A DNA stretch of 10,906 nt from an uncultured Clostridia bacterium (lineage in GTDB: Bacteria; Bacillota; Clostridia; TANB77; CAG-508): contig CAKPKZ010000048.1 in the NCBI GenBank assembly GCA_934167435.1, positions 1 through 10,906 on the forward strand, read 5' to 3'. A model generated the notes under the pieces. It did no database searches, had not been told where the DNA came from, and saw only the letters and a program-made list of their open reading frames with translations. Position 1 is the stretch's first letter. Each line of letters starts with the position of its first letter. This document shows positions 7,692 to 10,906 of this stretch, piece by piece. The position numbers and the translations under genes are program-made.

Positions 7692-7721
7692 ATTATAGCA
7701 TTAATTGTCAAACTATGTCAA
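7692..7721 (-). promoter_or_regulatory. Near-perfect consensus promoter of the small unknown gene
   Basis: Minus strand: TTGACA at 7716-7721, 18-nt spacer, TATAAT at 7692-7697 with an extended TGC. A second TTGACA lies inside the spacer at 7706-7711, exactly 10 bp from the first. Both hexamers match consensus exactly, which is rare for a chromosomal gene and typical of phage or plasmid promoters. The start would fall near 7685, giving a leader of about 40 nt. Confidence 0.85.
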
Positions 7722-7724
7722 CTA

Positions 7725-7762
7725 TATTTAATATTCTTCCAGGTTAATTTTTATTTTTTCTT
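7725..7762. repeat. 38-bp direct repeat, copy A (duplicate of the rusA 3' end)
   Basis: Identical over 38 bp to 10740-10777. Read on the minus strand it encodes the RusA tail KIKINLEEY plus stop. Here there is no rusA upstream; instead a PHP gene fragment runs into it. Identity ends sharply at 7724/10739 and at 7763/10778. Confidence 0.95.
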
Positions 7763-7763
7763 A

Positions 7764-7918
7764 TCTAGCTAATTTATAGTATCTTTTTATATCACTTAAT
7801 GTATGTTTTGAATTAAAAATATCTTTATTCCATTCTCTCTTATTTTTTTTACGATTTATTCTAATGAATATTCTCCATCTGAAAACTTTGAATGTATATG
7901 TAAATCATATTTGTTCAT
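7764..7918 (-). pseudogene. PHP-domain phosphoesterase, mutated N-terminal fragment
   Basis: From the ATG at 7916-7918 the peptide starts MNKYDLHIHSKFSDGEYSLE, the unmistakable N-terminus of a PHP-domain metal-dependent phosphoesterase (HxH metal ligands at residues 7 and 9, then SDGE). A TAA follows at 7856-7858 where a Glu is expected (GAA to TAA). The frame continues as IVKKIRENGIKIFLI, after which the expected TDHN region is damaged by a frameshift. In the shifted frame HTLSDIKRYYKLAR matches the usual PHP continuation. It then ends at the 38-bp rusA-tail repeat, so the remaining part of the protein is missing. It lies just downstream of the CYTH-kinase operon terminator on the same strand and may once have belonged with it. 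Clearly non-functional. Confidence 0.85.
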
Positions 7919-7938
7919 TTCATTTTTCCTTAAACAAT

Positions 7939-7978
7939 AAAAGATATAAATACAGGTTCTTCCTTATTTATATCTTTT
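7939..7978 (-). terminator. Terminator of the CYTH-kinase operon
   Basis: A perfect 14-bp inverted repeat (7939-7952 with 7965-7978), continued inside by three more pairs (AGG with CCT) after a one-base bulge, leaving a 5-nt loop. It is followed on the minus strand by TTTTATTGTTT and starts 19 nt past the kinase stop. The symmetric A and T arms could also act on the plus strand. Confidence 0.8.
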
Positions 7979-7996
7979 GTAATTAAATGTATTATC

Positions 7997-9022
7997 TTAC
8001 TTTATCTCTGCAATTAATCTATTACCTATATCATCTAAATGATTATATAAATATCTACATAATTTTGTTCTGAATAGTGCAAATTCTAATAAAGTCTTCT
8101 TTGTATAATCATCATTAAATTGTTTATACCCAAATACACTTGCTATTAATTGTATTAAATAAAGATGTGCTGCATATTTTAAATCATAATTATTCAATTT
8201 TATATACTTCGTAAATTCTTTAAAATAATCTACAAGAGTGTCTATATTTAATTCTCCATCAACTGCTTCTTTATCAACATAGCTATATGATCTCATTATT
8301 TCCCAAACAATAGGCATAATTTTAGCGGTTTCAAAATCTATTACAGTTGTTCCATTCTCATCATTATAAATGAGTTGTTGTACGCTATAATCTCCATGTG
8401 TATTTTTTATTGTCATTTTATCAATAATGTTAAAATCAAAAGTTTCTAATAATTCTTCTGCAACATTAATTTTAAATTCTAAATCATCATAAAGTTGTTC
8501 TTTATATGGGTTATCTTCATTTAACTTAGATTGTAAATCTTTCATTTTTACAATCCCGCTTTCTATTGACTCTTTTGAAAAACTCTTCTTAAATATTCCA
8601 TCTTCTTTTAATCCTTCATAGTTTTCAAATGCCTTTGTCATCTTTCCTAAAATTGTTGCACTTTCAATAGTCTTCTTATAATCTCCAGTATTATTTTCCA
8701 TTGTGTATCCATCAATAAATTTTTGTAATACTAAAACTCTTTCATTATATATATAATAAAATTCTCCATTTTTGGTCTTTATATATTCTGGAACTTTTAA
8801 TCCATTTTCTTTTAAATAATTTATAATATTAGTTTCTTTTATCACAGATTCCTTGCTTCTACCTTTACTAAATCTTTTTAAAATATATTTATTTTCTCCT
8901 GATGTTATTTTAAATATATCTGCTGTTCCTCTATTTATTTCGTTTATTGAATCTACTTCAATTCCATATTCTTCTTTTAATATTTGTTTTATTTCATTAT
9001 CTAAAATTTTTGCATTACTCAT
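7997..9022 (-). CDS. APH / choline-kinase-fold phosphotransferase
   Basis: 341 residues with the layout of the APH family (aminoglycoside phosphotransferase/choline kinase fold). In the N lobe, NRGTADIFKI (30-39) corresponds to the nucleotide-binding loop, YILKRF carries the ATP-binding Lys49, and Glu63 is the likely salt-bridge partner. The C lobe has the catalytic HGD at 209-211 and IDFE at 228-231, which supplies the metal-binding Asp229. The Asn normally five residues after the catalytic Asp is Gln216. The closest named groups I can compare are the CotS- and homoserine-kinase-like proteins; the substrate is unknown and antibiotic resistance should not be assumed. GGAGG lies about 10 nt upstream of the ATG. 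It is the second gene of an operon with the CYTH gene and ends before a strong terminator. Confidence 0.82.
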   Translation of the reverse strand: MSNAKILDNEIKQILKEEYGIEVDSINEINRGTADIFKITSGENKYILKRFSKGRSKESVIKETNIINYLKENGLKVPEYIKTKNGEFYYIYNERVLVLQKFIDGYTMENNTGDYKKTIESATILGKMTKAFENYEGLKEDGIFKKSFSKESIESGIVKMKDLQSKLNEDNPYKEQLYDDLEFKINVAEELLETFDFNIIDKMTIKNTHGDYSVQQLIYNDENGTTVIDFETAKIMPIVWEIMRSYSYVDKEAVDGELNIDTLVDYFKEFTKYIKLNNYDLKYAAHLYLIQLIASVFGYKQFNDDYTKKTLLEFALFRTKLCRYLYNHLDDIGNRLIAEIK

Positions 9023-9123
9023 TATCTTTCAACCTCCATATCCCTTTTTACTACATTAACTAACATCTCTATTGTTTCAATTGTCATGAAAGGATTCAAT
9101 TCCACATCATATTTTAAACATAG

Positions 9124-9996
9124 TTATTTTTTTACTTTTAAATCAATTGATGCCTTCAATATTTTTCTATCTTTTTCTTTTTGAGCAAATCTCAATTCTC
9201 TAAACTTATACAAATCTATACCATATTTATTATACACATTTGCAGTATTACAAGAAACAATTTCATGTTGTTCCAATCCTAATTTTCTTACAGTATCAAA
9301 AATTACTTCTTCAGAATCATTCTCTATTTCTACATAAGTTGGAATTAATGGCCAAGAATCAATATCTACTTCAACTCCGTTTACATTATATGTAGAACGC
9401 TCTTTTTCTTGATAATTTCTAAACGAAAAGCCTAATTGTTCCAAAATGCAATTACCTTCTTCAATAGATGGTACTTCCATTTCTGTTTCCATAACCTTTT
9501 GAATATTACTTCCATTTTCTTCTTGAACCTTTGGATTAAGTATATGTTTTATTGTTATTGTTGTTCTACCATTAGTATTTCTTAATCTAACCCATTTATT
9601 TGGATTAATTCCAAGCTCTTTAATTATTTCAACAATAGACATGTCTGAAAAAGTTTCTAATAATTTATCATTACTTGTTTTTTTCAAAATTATTCCTAAA
9701 AGTTTTGATGATGTTTTCTCTTTAAGTTCTTCTTGTCTTTGATCTGTTGTTAAATTATCAACTTCTCTTAATATTCCTTCTAATTTACTTCTACATACCT
9801 CAAATTCATAAGGTTGTTTACACTGTTTTAATTGTAAAATACAATCATAAAATCTTGCATATATTGATGGCAAATCATACACATATATCTGTTGTAAACC
9901 TTCCTCTACTTTTTTTGCATTTATTTTTTCTAAAGTTTTTTCTAACTCTGCTTTATTTACATCTAATATTTTTACTTCTTTCTCTAACTTTCCCAT
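9124..9996 (-). CDS. CYTH-domain protein (triphosphate tunnel metalloenzyme fold)
   Basis: 290 residues. The CYTH signature ExExK is at 5-9 (EKEVK). Later tunnel strands follow: WVRLRN (135-140) with two inward Arg, TITIKH (146-151), the acidic pair TEMEV (171-175), KER at 198-200, VDID (210-213) and VEIE (222-225). CYTH enzymes bind triphosphate-bearing substrates with divalent metal; the family includes class IV adenylate cyclases, thiamine triphosphatase and inorganic triphosphatases. Which reaction applies cannot be told. A predicted helical segment of about 90 residues (roughly 42-132) separates the first strand from the rest of the tunnel, which is longer than in simple CYTH proteins. 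AGGAG lies 5 nt upstream of the ATG. First gene of the operon with the kinase at 7997-9022. After its TAA the same frame stays open for 33 codons to the kinase start. Confidence 0.85.
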   Translation of the reverse strand: MGKLEKEVKILDVNKAELEKTLEKINAKKVEEGLQQIYVYDLPSIYARFYDCILQLKQCKQPYEFEVCRSKLEGILREVDNLTTDQRQEELKEKTSSKLLGIILKKTSNDKLLETFSDMSIVEIIKELGINPNKWVRLRNTNGRTTITIKHILNPKVQEENGSNIQKVMETEMEVPSIEEGNCILEQLGFSFRNYQEKERSTYNVNGVEVDIDSWPLIPTYVEIENDSEEVIFDTVRKLGLEQHEIVSCNTANVYNKYGIDLYKFRELRFAQKEKDRKILKASIDLKVKK

Positions 9997-10026
9997 AATA
10001 ACTCCTTTTTTACATTTTTCCTTAAC

Positions 10027-10054
10027 ATTATAACACTTTTTTTCGTTATGTAAA
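10027..10054 (-). promoter_or_regulatory. Promoter of the CYTH-kinase operon
   Basis: TATAAT at 10027-10032 with an extended TGT upstream, a 16-nt spacer and TTTACA at 10049-10054. The start would be near 10020, about 24 nt before the CYTH ATG. The -35 box coincides with the apparent left end of the degenerate IS, so this looks like a hybrid promoter. Confidence 0.7.
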
Positions 10055-10114
10055 GCAATATTTTGGTCGAATTATTTAATATAAGTAAATCTGATAAAAA
10101 TATCGGAGGTACTT

Positions 10115-10645
10115 ATACGAAAAGTAGAATTAAGAATCAATGAAGAATATAAATATAAAATTATAAAAAAATTAGTTGAAGCAAATAGAAATAAACGAAG
10201 AGCTGCCGTTACCCAAAAAAATCTATAAGGCAAATTGATAAAATAAAAGTTAAAGAATTTTTAGAAACACGCAAAACTATAAATTTACCTATTGATAAAT
10301 TTATAGTTATCTTAAGAGATAGATATATCTTCTCTTCTAGAATTCATAAATAAACAAAAAAAATTTAGAGAATAACTTAAAAATGAAATCAGAACAGCTT
10401 TAATTAAGGTACTAAATGTACTGTAATAAAAGCTTTAGATGGGCAATTATTTGTTACTATAGATGAGTTTATATTTGCTTTAGCAAAAAATATCAAAGGT
10501 ACAAGTAAAGTCAGAAAATTTTGATGAAATTGAAGAATCAAAAGAAAGAAAAATATACATTCCAAGAATGATACATCCATGGAAAGAAAAAGCATTCGAA
10601 GAATTTGTTAAAAAGCAGAAACACAGATTAGAAGATATCGCATAA
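10115..10645 (+). pseudogene. Transposase remnant, IS1202/ISNCY type, catalytic core lost
   Basis: GGAGG at 10105-10109 precedes an ATA (probably a mutated ATG) at 10115 and a peptide beginning RKVELRINEEYKYKIIKKLV then NRNKRRAAV, the N-terminal helix-turn-helix of this transposase group. A TAA at 10226 ends the frame; homology seems to continue in another frame (RQIDKIK, later LRDRYIFSSRIHK) up to 10350. From 10408 GTKCTVIKALDGQLFVTIDE belongs to the C-terminal part, and after a further frameshift the end reads IYIPRMIHPWKEKAFEEFVK and KQKHRLEDIA before the TAA at 10643. The central DDE catalytic domain between these parts is absent, so the element lost a few hundred codons. Family assignment is from memory of the N- and C-terminal motifs; inactivity is directly evident. 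Confidence 0.75.
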
Positions 10646-10652
10646 AAATATC

Positions 10653-10679
10653 AGCACTAAATTTTTTGATTTTAGTGCT
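10653..10679. terminator. Hairpin between transposase remnant and rusA
   Basis: A 9-bp perfect stem (10653-10661 with 10671-10679; AGCACTAAA/TTTAGTGCT) with a 9-nt loop, 7 nt past the transposase stop. U-rich sequence follows on both strands (ATATTTTTATG on the minus, TTATTAAAATTTTTT on the plus), so it could end transcription from either side. Confidence 0.55.
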
Positions 10680-10739
10680 AATTATTAAAATTTTTTAAGA
10701 CATTTCCCAAAATGATTGACAGCATTTTTTTATCCAATG

Positions 10740-10777
10740 TATTTAATATTCTTCCAGGTTAATTTTTATTTTTTCTT
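10740..10777. repeat. 38-bp direct repeat, copy B (3' end of rusA)
   Basis: Identical to 7725-7762. This copy is in its native setting, carrying the last codons and stop of rusA plus 3 bp downstream. The two copies bracket the IS remnant, the CYTH-kinase operon and the PHP fragment (2977 bp between them). Confidence 0.95.
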
Positions 10778-10906
10778 CTTCTGCATATAATTTTTCTACC
10801 TGAATTTTTGTTATTTGACTATCATCTTTAAAAGCCATTTTATTTAATGCGTCTAAAATTATTTTTACAATGTTATCTATATCTGGTTTTTTTGTTGGGC
10901 TTATTT
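10743..10906 (-). CDS. rusA: RusA-family Holliday junction resolvase, C-terminal 53 residues (cut by window edge)
   Basis: Translation from the right edge gives 53 codons and a TAA at 10743-10745. The peptide contains KPDIDN, then LDALNKMAFKDDSQI, and ends KIKINLEEY. KPDxDN followed by LDAL and DDSQI is the catalytic signature of RusA endonucleases; the two Asp of DxD and the Asp before SQI are the metal-binding residues. RusA cuts four-way DNA junctions as a dimer and is typically carried by lambdoid-type and other phages and their remnants. The N-terminal half is outside the window, so intactness cannot be judged. Its 3' end is the source of the 38-bp repeat found again at 7725-7762. Confidence 0.85.
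   Translation of the reverse strand, partial: ISPTKKPDIDNIVKIILDALNKMAFKDDSQITKIQVEKLYAEEEKIKINLEEY

Larger units (their letters stand above)
10049..10721 (+). mobile_element. Degenerate IS1202/ISNCY-type insertion sequence with internal deletion
   Basis: The limits are set by an imperfect inverted repeat: the left end from 10049 (TGTAAAGCAATATTTTGG) and the reverse complement of the right end at 10721 (TGTCAATCATTTTGGG) share TGT, CAAT and TTTTGG blocks. Inside is a plus-strand transposase remnant and a hairpin after it. The exact ends may be off by several bases. The sequences outside, about 10034-10052 and 10723-10741, resemble each other (CA, a run of seven T, then ATGTA) and may be a decayed target duplication. 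The element is far too short for an intact IS of this group. Confidence 0.6.

Noticed and set aside
10404..10595. Minus-strand open frame opposite the transposase remnant
   Set aside because: The plus strand carries recognisable transposase motifs; the minus frame is a hydrophobic shadow.
1..10906. CRISPR array, tRNA or rRNA genes, riboswitch
   Set aside because: No regularly spaced repeats, no cloverleaf-like or conserved rRNA sequence and no recognisable riboswitch core were found by eye.

Overview
The window is very AT-rich DNA from a Bacillota (Firmicutes) genome, most likely an uncultured, probably gut-dwelling, member of the Clostridia. This rests on the AT-rich codon use, AGGAGG-type ribosome binding sites, TGnTATAAT-type promoters and gene content (endonuclease-type MutL, an HD protein beside secD/secF, a TIGR04086/DUF3792 membrane protein, a COG2509 flavoprotein). 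The exact lineage cannot be read from the sequence. All intact genes lie on the minus strand, so transcription runs from high to low coordinates.

Housekeeping part (1-7246). Reading with transcription: a FAD-dependent COG2509 oxidoreductase (5674-7131) with its own promoter and terminator; a small TIGR04086 membrane protein (5196-5564); then HD phosphohydrolase, secD and secF in close succession (5119-2402) behind a recognisable promoter; a hairpin; and a second unit with its own extended -10 promoter, mutL then the first 22 codons of miaA, which runs off the left edge. The SecD and SecF proteins are strikingly divergent: SecF is short and both lack the conserved TM4 acidic motifs.

Accessory part (7247-10906). 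This is a patchwork. On the right edge is the C-terminal end of a RusA-family Holliday junction resolvase (phage-type). Then comes a decayed, internally deleted transposase on the plus strand (IS1202/ISNCY type) with imperfect inverted ends. Next is a two-gene operon of a CYTH-domain protein and a choline-kinase/APH-fold phosphotransferase, whose promoter seems to borrow its -35 box from the IS end. It finishes in a strong hairpin. Past it lies a mutated PHP phosphoesterase fragment that runs straight into a second copy of the last 38 bp of rusA. An almost perfect consensus promoter then drives a small unknown gene of foreign base composition with one in-frame amber codon, followed by a bidirectional terminator.

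The accessory segment looks like a former prophage or mobile-element site (rusA, small strongly promoted gene) into which an IS-linked CYTH-kinase-PHP phosphate-metabolism cassette was brought and partly eroded. The CYTH-kinase pair is the best candidate for an uncharacterised functional system. The SecDF divergence is the most interesting feature of the housekeeping part. No tRNA, rRNA, riboswitch or CRISPR array was found.
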